DNA of 64,000 nucleotides from contig NC_009943.1 in assembly GCF_000018405.1 (NCBI RefSeq), positions 2,731,001-2,795,000 on the forward strand. Direction: 5' to 3'. This document shows, piece after piece, positions 8,619-15,161 of the stretch (position 1 is the stretch's first letter; each line of letters opens with the position of its first letter). Made by a program: the position numbers and the translations under genes. Origin of the DNA: Desulfosudis oleivorans Hxd3. Its GTDB lineage: Bacteria > Desulfobacterota > Desulfobacteria > Desulfobacterales > Desulfosudaceae. The notes under the pieces were generated by a model. It was not told where the DNA came from. It worked only from the letters and a program-made list of their open reading frames with translations, and ran no database searches.

Positions 8619-8981
8619 ATGCAGCCGTTATACGAAACCGCCATGGAACTAACCGGGAAACTGAAGGCGGCACGCCTTCAGGCGGCCACGCTTTCCAAAA
8701 ACCTGACGGAAACCGAATACCGCCTGAAGGTCAAAAAGGCCGGAATCGAAAGGGCGCTGATCAAGCAGGTCAAAAACGAAAAGCTGCTGGGCAATACCCT
8801 TGAAGACCGCACCCGAATATTCACGCTGGCCCTGGACGCCGACACCGACTACCAGGACCTGCTCCGGCGGCATACCGACCTGACCATGGAACTGGAACAG
8901 GCCAAAATCGAGGCTTCGTTCATGCGGGACCGGCTGACCGTCACACTGGCGGCCATGAAAGCCGGTGAAGCGACAGAGTAA
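8619..8981 (+). CDS. Small coiled-coil protein of unknown function
   Basis: 120 residues, almost wholly helical and charged, with heptad-like spacing of Leu and Ala (LTGKLKAARLQAATLSKNL; LEQAKIEASFMRDRLTVTL). No cysteine, signal peptide or membrane helix is seen and the family is not recognised. It starts one base after the stop of the FAD oxidoreductase gene, so it is the last cistron of the Rrf2-MBL-rhodanese/ferritin-FAD group. A scaffold or partner role for those enzymes is a guess from position only. Confidence 0.65.
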   Translation: MQPLYETAMELTGKLKAARLQAATLSKNLTETEYRLKVKKAGIERALIKQVKNEKLLGNTLEDRTRIFTLALDADTDYQDLLRRHTDLTMELEQAKIEASFMRDRLTVTLAAMKAGEATE

Positions 8982-9017
8982 AAAAAGTTTAAAACCGCCG
9001 GCCCGCCTGCTTCGCAT

Positions 9018-9046
9018 TTGACAACGTGGCGGGGGTGCACTATGGT
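9018..9046 (+). promoter_or_regulatory. Sigma-70-type promoter for the GAF-ANTAR gene
   Basis: TTGACA at 9018-9023, a spacer of exactly 17 bases and TATGGT at 9041-9046. It lies 57 bp before the ATG of the GAF-ANTAR gene in the 121-bp gap after the preceding operon. Confidence 0.6.
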
Positions 9047-9102
9047 CCGTTCTGACAGACACCCCGTTACCGGCGGCACTGCAACCAGACCGGAGAACGC
9101 AC

Positions 9103-9813
9103 ATGCCCTATTCAGATATCCAGGACGCGGACAAGTATATCAAGGCACTGGCCCAGATCAGCCGGGCCATCACCTCTGAGCAGTACCTGGAGGACATTCT
9201 CAAACTCATCGTCATGGTCACGGCAAAAGTCACGGGCGTTGAGATCTGCTCTCTGTGGATTATTGAGGAGGAAGAGGGGGAGAAAGTGATCCGGCTCAAG
9301 GCCACCCAGGCCATTGACCAGGTCTACCTTAAAAACCGCAGCCTGCGCATGAACGAGGGGGTGGTGGGATACGTGGCCACCCACAGGGTTCCCATCATCA
9401 TTCCCAATGTCCTGCAGGAGCCCCGTTTCAAGGAAAAGGAGATGGCCCGGCAGCTGGGCCTGGTCTCCATGGTGGGCATCCCCATGCAGGTCCGCGACGA
9501 AGAGGTGACCGGCGTGCTCAACTGCTTCACCGCCGCGCCCCATGATTTTCCCGAAACCGAGGTCAACCTGATCACCGCCGTGGCCAACCAGGCGGCCGTT
9601 GCCATCCACAACACCAAGCTGATGGTGGATGCCCAGATTATCCGCGAGGAGCTGGAGAGCCGGAAGCTGATCGAGCGGGCCAAGGAGGTGATTGTGCGCA
9701 GGGGAAAAATGAACATGGAGGAGGCTTACCGCTGGATTCGCAAGCGCAGCATGGACACCCGCAAATCCATGCGGGACGTGGCCGAGGCCGTGCTGCTCTC
9801 CGAGGAGTTATAA
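9103..9813 (+). CDS. GAF - ANTAR transcription antitermination regulator
   Basis: 236 residues. A GAF sensor domain occupies about 15-170 (EDILKLIVMVTAKVTGVEIC to ANQAAVAIHNTKL), then a linker helix, then a C-terminal ANTAR domain of about 55 residues (RKLIERAKEVIVRRGKMNME, EAYRWIRKRSMD, SMRDVAEAVL). ANTAR domains bind paired hexaloop RNA hairpins in mRNA leaders and prevent termination; known members govern nitrate, amidase and ethanolamine genes. The GAF ligand is unknown and no phosphorylatable receiver is present, so it is a one-component sensor. The window holds nitrogen-assimilation genes nearby and a terminator-bearing leader at 11.46-11.6 kb, which is a possible target. GGAGAAC precedes the start. 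Confidence 0.88.
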   Translation: MPYSDIQDADKYIKALAQISRAITSEQYLEDILKLIVMVTAKVTGVEICSLWIIEEEEGEKVIRLKATQAIDQVYLKNRSLRMNEGVVGYVATHRVPIIIPNVLQEPRFKEKEMARQLGLVSMVGIPMQVRDEEVTGVLNCFTAAPHDFPETEVNLITAVANQAAVAIHNTKLMVDAQIIREELESRKLIERAKEVIVRRGKMNMEEAYRWIRKRSMDTRKSMRDVAEAVLLSEEL

Positions 9814-9827
9814 AGACGTCTAAGGCG

Positions 9828-9979
9828 TGATGGACTCGTAAAAAGTCAAAATCCAGACGGCTTCGTAAAAAGTTCAAGTTCAAGGCGCGCAAATTCCGAG
9901 GAATGAGGCGTACTTAGCGTACGCCGCAGTGACGAGGAATGCAGCGCAACGCAGAAATTGGGCTTTTTACGAAGCCGTC
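9828..9979. repeat. 150-bp MITE-like element, copy 1
   Basis: A 17-bp perfect inverted repeat GACGGCTTCGTAAAAAG (9856-9872) / CTTTTTACGAAGCCGTC (9963-9979) encloses a central hairpin GGCGTAC-TTAGC-GTACGCC. A conserved left extension (GTAAAAAGTC) begins near 9828. Two close copies lie at 54988-55141 and 58412-58565. The right end touches the stop codon of the reverse-strand gene that follows (TGA at 9978-9980), and the element separates two converging genes. It has no coding capacity. It may act as a 3' RNA structure or terminator, or be a non-autonomous mobile element. Confidence 0.8.
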
Positions 9980-11333
9980 AAGGTGTGGCGGTGATCCACA
10001 GCAGCCGCGCCGGCAACTTGCCCCGGTTCTCCCACTGGCTCGGCACCTCCGCCGCCAGGTAAACCAGGTCCCCTGTCTGAAGGGGCTGGGCCCCATGGCC
10101 AAGGGTCATGTGCAGTTCCCCCTCCATGAGAAACCCCGTCTCCTCTCCCTTTAATGAGAAAAAATGGCCGTCCAGCACCGCGCCCGGCTGAATTTCTATA
10201 ATATAAGGAACACACTGCGCCTCCATGTCTTCGGGCATCAGCCGCCGGCACGATATCAGGCGCCGGGCCATGCCCGGCACCGGCGACGGCATGGCCTCGA
10301 ATTCCGAAAACACCACCCGCGGCGCGGATCCGGCACCGGTCTGGAAAAAATAGCCCACATCCACCGACAGAATCTCCGACATCTTGATCAGCGCGGGCAC
10401 GGAGGGAAAAATCTGGTTGTTTTCCACCTGGGAGATGGTGCTGGGCGTCACACCGATTCCCCTGGCAAGCGCTACCTGGGACATGCCTTTTTTAGTGCGA
10501 AGCTCCTTGATCCGCAGGCCCAGGTCCAGTGAGCCGCTGCGCATCTTTCCGGGGTCCAGGGTGACAGAAAGCCCCCTGTTCCAGTAGACCGTGGGCTGGT
10601 TGAGAATGTCAATGGCCCTCTTTTCCGCTTTGAGCACCGACAGGTAGGTCTTGCCCCGCTTCAGGGAAAGGTCCACGGCCACCTGGGTCACCTGGTTGAG
10701 CAGGGCCTTGAGCCGCCGGGAGTGCACCTCCTTTTCCACGATCCAGTAAGCAATGGTGTTGAGCTCATAGAGCCGGGGACAGGCATGGGCATAAAACTTC
10801 ATCACGCTCTCTTCCCCGCCCCACATTTCCTGCATACCGGTGAGACTCTCAAAGACAAACCGGACATCCCCCCGCATGGCGCCGTGAAGGTCGTAAAAGG
10901 CGCCGGCCACCACTTCAGGCTGCTGGGGCTGGTCCACACAGACAATGCGGCATCCGGTGCTGCTGCGCTTCCGGCGGTAAAATTCCAGAAACACGCTGGA
11001 GGCTTCTCCTTTGCCGTAGGTAAAACAGTCCAGAATGGTGAGATAGCGACTGTTGGCAAGGGCGCCGAACCGTTCCAGCAAATTTTTGGGGCTTCGGTCA
11101 AAACTTACATAAATGAGAGATTTTTTCGCCTCAATGGAGGCCTTTAACAGATTTAGGCAAAACACGCCGGCCAGCATGCCGGCATCGTCATACCACACCA
11201 CGTTGTCGCCGATAAATACCCCCCCCTCCAAAAGCCGGTCCAGGTCGGGGATGCCGGATGTCACGGAAGCTTGTGTCATGTGCGTCATGTCCCTGAAAAG
11301 TGTTGAATCCTGAGGTCCGGCCGTGTCATCCAT
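9978..11333 (-). CDS. KaiC/RecA-like domain fused to XRE helix-turn-helix and cupin
   Basis: 451 residues. About 22-255 resemble the KaiC/RadA RecA fold (SGIPDLDRLLEGGVFIGDN, KSLIYVSFDRSPKNLLERFG, RIVCVDQ). The expected Walker A lysine motif is absent: the loop reads GDNVVWYDDAGMLA (42-55), so ATP hydrolysis of the usual kind is doubtful. Residues about 272-328 are an XRE-type helix-turn-helix (RIKELRTKKGMSQVALARGI, TPSTISQVENN). Residues about 375-450 are a cupin (PGAVLDGHFFSLKGEETGF, EGELHM, GDLVYLAAEVPSQWEN). The XRE-cupin half looks like a ligand-sensing DNA-binding regulator. The gene is divergent from the glutamate-synthase-like gene with 273 bp between them and may regulate it. ATG 11333 is taken as start; internal methionines at 16 and 19 are alternatives. 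Confidence 0.82.
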   Translation of the reverse strand: MDDTAGPQDSTLFRDMTHMTQASVTSGIPDLDRLLEGGVFIGDNVVWYDDAGMLAGVFCLNLLKASIEAKKSLIYVSFDRSPKNLLERFGALANSRYLTILDCFTYGKGEASSVFLEFYRRKRSSTGCRIVCVDQPQQPEVVAGAFYDLHGAMRGDVRFVFESLTGMQEMWGGEESVMKFYAHACPRLYELNTIAYWIVEKEVHSRRLKALLNQVTQVAVDLSLKRGKTYLSVLKAEKRAIDILNQPTVYWNRGLSVTLDPGKMRSGSLDLGLRIKELRTKKGMSQVALARGIGVTPSTISQVENNQIFPSVPALIKMSEILSVDVGYFFQTGAGSAPRVVFSEFEAMPSPVPGMARRLISCRRLMPEDMEAQCVPYIIEIQPGAVLDGHFFSLKGEETGFLMEGELHMTLGHGAQPLQTGDLVYLAAEVPSQWENRGKLPARLLWITATP

Positions 11334-11427
11334 GGGCCGAACCTTTGCCGCTGTTTATCATAGCAGAGAGCCGGCCTGAAAAACCAGTGTAAAACCACGT
11401 GCCGGCAAAAACAGAAAAACTTTTTTC

Positions 11428-11457
11428 TTGACAACGCCTGTAAGCTGATCTTATAGT
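11428..11457 (+). promoter_or_regulatory. Sigma-70-type promoter for the glutamate-synthase-like gene
   Basis: TTGACA at 11428-11433, an 18-base spacer and TATAGT at 11452-11457, predicting a transcript start near 11464 and a leader of about 140 bases ahead of ATG 11607. It lies in the gap shared with the divergent KaiC-like/XRE/cupin gene. Confidence 0.6.
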
Positions 11458-11470
11458 GACAGTTGCTTTG

Positions 11471-11575
11471 TTAAGCATGGCTTAACGGGCATGGCACAAC
11501 GGCGTGCCTTTATTATACCAAGGAAACGACAAAGACGTCTTTCTTCCTGAATTCGGAAGAGGCGTCTTTTTTTTT
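11471..11575 (+). promoter_or_regulatory. Structured leader with intrinsic terminator (possible attenuator)
   Basis: Three hairpins occur in the predicted leader: TTAAGC-ATG-GCTTAA at 11471-11485; GGCAC-AACGGC-GTGCC at 11493-11508; and a long stem at 11531-11569 (outer arms AAAGACG/CGTCTTT, inner arms TCTTCC/GGAAGA) followed by nine T (11567-11575), a typical intrinsic terminator. It lies between promoter and start codon, and no forward gene ends nearby, so it should act as an attenuator. A 19-codon ORF (11491-11550, six Arg codons) ends inside the terminator stem. The second hairpin has a six-base loop with A at 1 and G at 4, as in ANTAR targets, but the partner hexaloop is not seen. Confidence 0.55.
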
Positions 11576-11606
11576 GTATCAACACTATGCATTTTAGGAG
11601 GCACAC

Positions 11607-13262
11607 ATGAGATTTGCAAAAAGCAACGATGTTCTTGGAACCGCCAACCGTGGCAACCCGGCCGAATCCGGCCTCTGTACCCTCTGCCGGGCCGACTGCC
11701 AGGGCAAATGTGAAACATGGCTCTCCAGCCTGGTGGGCCGCAAGCTGCTCTATCCCCGGGACTTCGGCGTGGTCACCGCCGGCGGCAACAACACCACCCA
11801 TGTGGGCGTTTCCTATAACTCCCTGCGTATTCAGGGATACGCCTACGGCGCCCACGGCCTTTCCAAGGGCCTGACCAACGACCCGGACGACTGCATCTTC
11901 CCCAACGTGAGCATTGAGTCGGAATTCGGCAAGGCCGTTAAAACAAAAGTGCGCATGCCCCTGATGACCGGCGCCCTGGGCTCCACCTTCGTGGCGGCCC
12001 GTTACTGGGACTCCTTTGCCATTGGCGGCGCCCTGTGCGGCATTCCGGTGGTCATCGGTGAAAACGTGGTGGGCGTGGACCTGCAGTCTGAAATCGGCAA
12101 GGGCAAGGCGAAAAAAGGAAAAATCAAAAAAGCGCCGGAACTGGAGCGCCGCATCGACGGCTACCTGCGTTACAAAGACAAGTCCTACGGCGCCATTATT
12201 GTTCAGCTTAACGTGGAAGACACCCGCAACGGCGTGGCCGAGTTCGTGGCCGACAAATACGGCGACCAGTGCATCATCGAGCTCAAATGGGGCCAGGGCG
12301 CCAAGGACATCGGCGGCGAGATCCAGGTAACCAGCCTGGAATACGCCCTTTTCCTCAAGGACCGCGGTTACGTGGTGGACCCGGATCCCACCATTCCGGA
12401 AGTGCAGAAGGCATTTAAAAACGGCGCCATTCGCTCCTTTGCCCGGCACAGCCGTCTGGGCGGCACCAACATGAGCAACGTGGACCAGGTGCGGGAAGAC
12501 TTCATGAGCAGCGTGGACTACCTGCGCTCCATCGGGTTCAAGCGGGTGACCCTGAAAACCGGTTCTTACGGCATGCAGGAGCTGGCCATGGCCATCAAGT
12601 TCGCCACCGACGCAAAGCTTGACCTGCTCACCATTGACGGCTCCGGCGGCGGCACCGGCATGAGCCCGTGGAACATGATGCAAAGCTGGGGCGTCCCCTC
12701 CATCAACCTTCACGCCAAGGCCCACGAATACGCCGCCATGCTGGCGGCCCGGGGTGCCGACGTGGTGGACCTCTCCTTTGCCGGCGGCTTTGCCCTGGAA
12801 GACCACATCTTCAAGGCCGTCGCCCTGGGCGCTCCCTACACCAAGCTGGTATGCATGGGCCGGGCCATCATGATCCCGGGGTTCCTGGGCGCCAACATCG
12901 AGGGTGCCCTTCATCCTGAAAAACGGGAAGCCATCTGGGGCAACTGGGACCAGCTGCCCAAGACCGTTTCTTCCATCGGCGACAAGGCCGAGGAGATATT
13001 TGCCGCCTACTTTGATGTGGAAAAACGGGTGGGCAAAAAGGAGATGAAAAACATTCCCTACGGCGCCATCGCCTTCTGCACCCTGGCCGACAAGCTCTCC
13101 TGCGGACTGCAGCAGCTGATGGCCGGCGCCAGACGATTCTCCCTGGATCAGATCCGCCGGGACGACCTGTTTGCCGGCAACCGGGAAACCGCCGCGGAAA
13201 CCGGCATTCCCCATGTGTCCGATTACAACGACGAAATCGCCAGAAAGATTCTCAACGCATAA
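11607..13262 (+). CDS. FMN-binding glutamate-synthase-like protein with N-terminal Fe-S motif
   Basis: 551 residues with the central FMN-barrel fold of glutamate synthase (IELKWGQGAKDIGGEIQV, LLTIDGSGGGTGMSPWNMM, GADVVDLSFAGGFALEDH). There is neither an N-terminal amidotransferase domain nor a GXGXG domain. The N-terminus has C24, C27, C31 and C35 (LCTLCRADCQGKC), which could hold a 4Fe-4S cluster. Homologues are often annotated as glutamate synthase, but the reaction of stand-alone members is not established, and a complete split glutamate synthase exists 10 kb away, so this is probably a different amination or redox enzyme. AGGAGG sits six bases before ATG. It is monocistronic, with an attenuator-like leader before it and a terminator after it. 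Confidence 0.8.
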   Translation: MRFAKSNDVLGTANRGNPAESGLCTLCRADCQGKCETWLSSLVGRKLLYPRDFGVVTAGGNNTTHVGVSYNSLRIQGYAYGAHGLSKGLTNDPDDCIFPNVSIESEFGKAVKTKVRMPLMTGALGSTFVAARYWDSFAIGGALCGIPVVIGENVVGVDLQSEIGKGKAKKGKIKKAPELERRIDGYLRYKDKSYGAIIVQLNVEDTRNGVAEFVADKYGDQCIIELKWGQGAKDIGGEIQVTSLEYALFLKDRGYVVDPDPTIPEVQKAFKNGAIRSFARHSRLGGTNMSNVDQVREDFMSSVDYLRSIGFKRVTLKTGSYGMQELAMAIKFATDAKLDLLTIDGSGGGTGMSPWNMMQSWGVPSINLHAKAHEYAAMLAARGADVVDLSFAGGFALEDHIFKAVALGAPYTKLVCMGRAIMIPGFLGANIEGALHPEKREAIWGNWDQLPKTVSSIGDKAEEIFAAYFDVEKRVGKKEMKNIPYGAIAFCTLADKLSCGLQQLMAGARRFSLDQIRRDDLFAGNRETAAETGIPHVSDYNDEIARKILNA

Positions 13263-13294
13263 CCCCGGGGGCGATCCCCAGACAACACCACAAC

Positions 13295-13330
13295 AAAAGG
13301 CCTTCCTGGTTCAGGAAGGCCTTTTTGTTT
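13295..13330 (+). terminator. Intrinsic terminator after the glutamate-synthase-like gene
   Basis: AAAAGGCCTTCCTG (13295-13308), loop GTT, then CAGGAAGGCCTTTTTGTTT. A perfect 14-bp stem with a T-rich tail 33 bp after the stop codon; it can also work on the reverse strand. Confidence 0.85.
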
Positions 13331-13403
13331 GATGTCCCCAACGGCCACGGTGAGATCAACCATAATATTAAAGCAGTTACATTCTCCAGCCAGAAAAATA
13401 ACC

Positions 13404-13433
13404 TTGACTTTAATCCCAGCGCCAACCTATAAA
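13404..13433 (+). promoter_or_regulatory. Promoter for the two AT-rich orphan genes
   Basis: TTGACT at 13404-13409, an 18-base spacer and TATAAA at 13428-13433, 71 bp ahead of the first orphan gene. The base composition turns AT-rich from about here. Confidence 0.5.
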
Positions 13434-13504
13434 AAATACGGGGATATACAGAACCACACAATAACTTGTTATGCTGGCCCCCGAATTAAGGAAAAGCTCC
13501 AGTA

Positions 13505-14095
13505 ATGCGTAAATTCAAAGAACAAAAAGAGTTAATTCAGTTTGCTCGAAACTTTATAGAAGATCGTCTAAACGCGCTATCAAAAGACACACAACATTGT
13601 TTGAAAGAACCCTATGCACCCTTTCCATCAATATTACTATGTTTCTCAACCATAGATATGCTTGGCGCTTTATATGCCGGTGATGCTTCAAAAAAAGCCA
13701 GAACTACCGAGCAATCAAAGCGCTATATGAAACGCTTTATGAGCTATACAAACGAACAATGTGAAATGCTAATGGAAATTTTCAGGCATAAAATTATACA
13801 TCTTGCTCAACCCAAAGCTATAATTGAATATAAAGGCAAAAAAGTTACTTGGCGATATTGGCATGACAATAAGATATCCCATCTGAAATTGACCAAACTT
13901 AAAGAAAAAGTTGATATATCAGTATCATCAAACTGGGCATTAACAGCAGAATATGAATTTGCGATAAGTATAATTCATTTGGTACAAGATATAGAGAATT
14001 CAGTTTTTGACTCTGAGGGATATTTTCACTCTTTAAAAACATGTGTTGATATACAGGATAGTTTTGAAAAAGCTATATCCGAAATCTATGAATGA
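13505..14095 (+). CDS. AT-rich orphan protein, function unknown
   Basis: 196 residues, mainly helical, rich in Lys, Ile and Glu, with no signal peptide, membrane segment or motif that I recognise. Hints of structure: RDFIEDRLNAL-like amphipathic N-terminus (residues 10-25), a hydrophobic stretch PSILLCFSTIDMLGALYAG (about 41-59) and a C-terminal helical part. AAGGAAAAG precedes the ATG. Its codon use (AAA, ATA, TTA, AGA) and low GC contrast sharply with the neighbouring GC-rich genes, pointing to horizontal acquisition. It is 33 bp upstream of a second AT-rich gene and probably cotranscribed with it. Confidence 0.7.
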   Translation: MRKFKEQKELIQFARNFIEDRLNALSKDTQHCLKEPYAPFPSILLCFSTIDMLGALYAGDASKKARTTEQSKRYMKRFMSYTNEQCEMLMEIFRHKIIHLAQPKAIIEYKGKKVTWRYWHDNKISHLKLTKLKEKVDISVSSNWALTAEYEFAISIIHLVQDIENSVFDSEGYFHSLKTCVDIQDSFEKAISEIYE

Positions 14096-14128
14096 AAAAT
14101 ATCTGGTCTTAATAAGTGAGGATTAACA

Positions 14129-14722
14129 ATGTTTGGACTATTCAAAAAAGATCCATCAAAACTGTTGAAACAAGATACTTCTGCTAAAAAATCCGGCAAC
14201 ATGGATGAGGCTATTTCCTTATTAAGAAAAGCCTATAAGGCTATAGCTAAGAGTGATATGAATTCTGGTGTGGATACATTTCTTAGACTCCCTTTATACC
14301 TGCAAGAGGCAAATAGAACAGAGGAAGCATGGAATGAGTTTGAAAATTTGTTAACAAAAGGATACCCAAATCAACAACCCAATAAATATCCTCAATTGCT
14401 TCCAATGGATCGTTCAACTATTTACGATAAAATGCGTTTATTTCTACAGAGGGAAGGCCGTAATGATGAAGCAGTTAAATATGGTCTTTTTTCACACCTA
14501 TCTTGGGCTTCGGGCCTTTATTTGCAATCACGACGGGAGGAGTTTAAGGATTTTATTGATGCAGAAACGACTGATAACGTTGTAACGAAATTATTAAAGA
14601 AAGCAAAAAAGGCAAATTTGTCTGAAAAGGTATCCAGTTTAATAAAGCATGAGATCAAAAACGTACCAAAAATTAATTTCAAAGTCTTGGGCACTAAAGT
14701 AGATAGCGTATTAACCGAATAA
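14129..14722 (+). CDS. AT-rich orphan protein with TPR-like helices
   Basis: 197 residues. The N-terminal half has alternating helices that read like tetratricopeptide units (KKSGNMDEAISLLRKAYKAI, then LPLYLQEANRTEEAWNEFEN, then MRLFLQREGRNDEAVKYGLF), so protein-protein contact is the likeliest role. No catalytic motif is seen. The start has GTGAGGA about 7 bases upstream. Composition and codon use match the preceding gene and not the surrounding genome; the pair forms one small imported unit. I cannot name a function. Confidence 0.7.
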   Translation: MFGLFKKDPSKLLKQDTSAKKSGNMDEAISLLRKAYKAIAKSDMNSGVDTFLRLPLYLQEANRTEEAWNEFENLLTKGYPNQQPNKYPQLLPMDRSTIYDKMRLFLQREGRNDEAVKYGLFSHLSWASGLYLQSRREEFKDFIDAETTDNVVTKLLKKAKKANLSEKVSSLIKHEIKNVPKINFKVLGTKVDSVLTE

Positions 14723-15161
14723 AATAGCATAACAATCGCTTTCACAGCCGACCGGGCTAGCCAACGGCTACTTACAGACCTATATGGCAAGCGGTTTTAT
14801 CGGGTGTTTAATACTTTATTGCTTCTTCGCGCCCGGCGAGTGAAGCGCACGTTCACCCACAGGTCCTTGACAGCTCACGCCCATGCCGGGCGTACACCAC
14901 TCTGCTTCACTCTGACCGGTGTTCCGCTGCTGCGCCACTCCGGCAGATGACCAGCCTGTTGGCCCGGATATTTCACGAGTTGATCTGGCCGCGAACATGC
15001 TGTATCTTAAATGAAAACTTACAAATGTCGAAAAATTTCATGGACTGTTCGGTTAGCTGAGAAGAAAGGGGGATGCTCGTTTTTCTACGAGAGCTCAGAA
15101 AGAGCATATAGGAAGGGCTTTCTCATGGCCGACAGTGCCGCGTAAAATTGAGCGTGAATGT
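14723..15161. other. Non-coding spacer with repeat fragments and a six-codon ORF
   Basis: This 439-bp gap has no gene that I can support. Bases 14958-14992 (CCCGGATATTTCACGAGTTG onward to TGGCCGCG) match one end of the repeat family seen at 28.0, 21.4 and 63.1 kb. At 15110-15117 a strong AGGAAGGG precedes ATG 15125, which opens a six-codon frame ending at 15145, 16 bases before the chosen transporter start; this may be a translational leader, or mark a frameshift at the transporter's N-terminus. Confidence 0.4.

Noticed and set aside
11451-13214. A 587-codon reverse frame over the glutamate-synthase-like gene
   Set aside because: Shadow frame: composition rich in His/Gly/Val with no recognisable domain, while the forward frame matches a known family and has AGGAGG before its start.
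14723-15110. A tRNA or phage attachment site at the island edge
   Set aside because: I could find no cloverleaf or integrase gene; the sequence matches intergenic repeat fragments instead.
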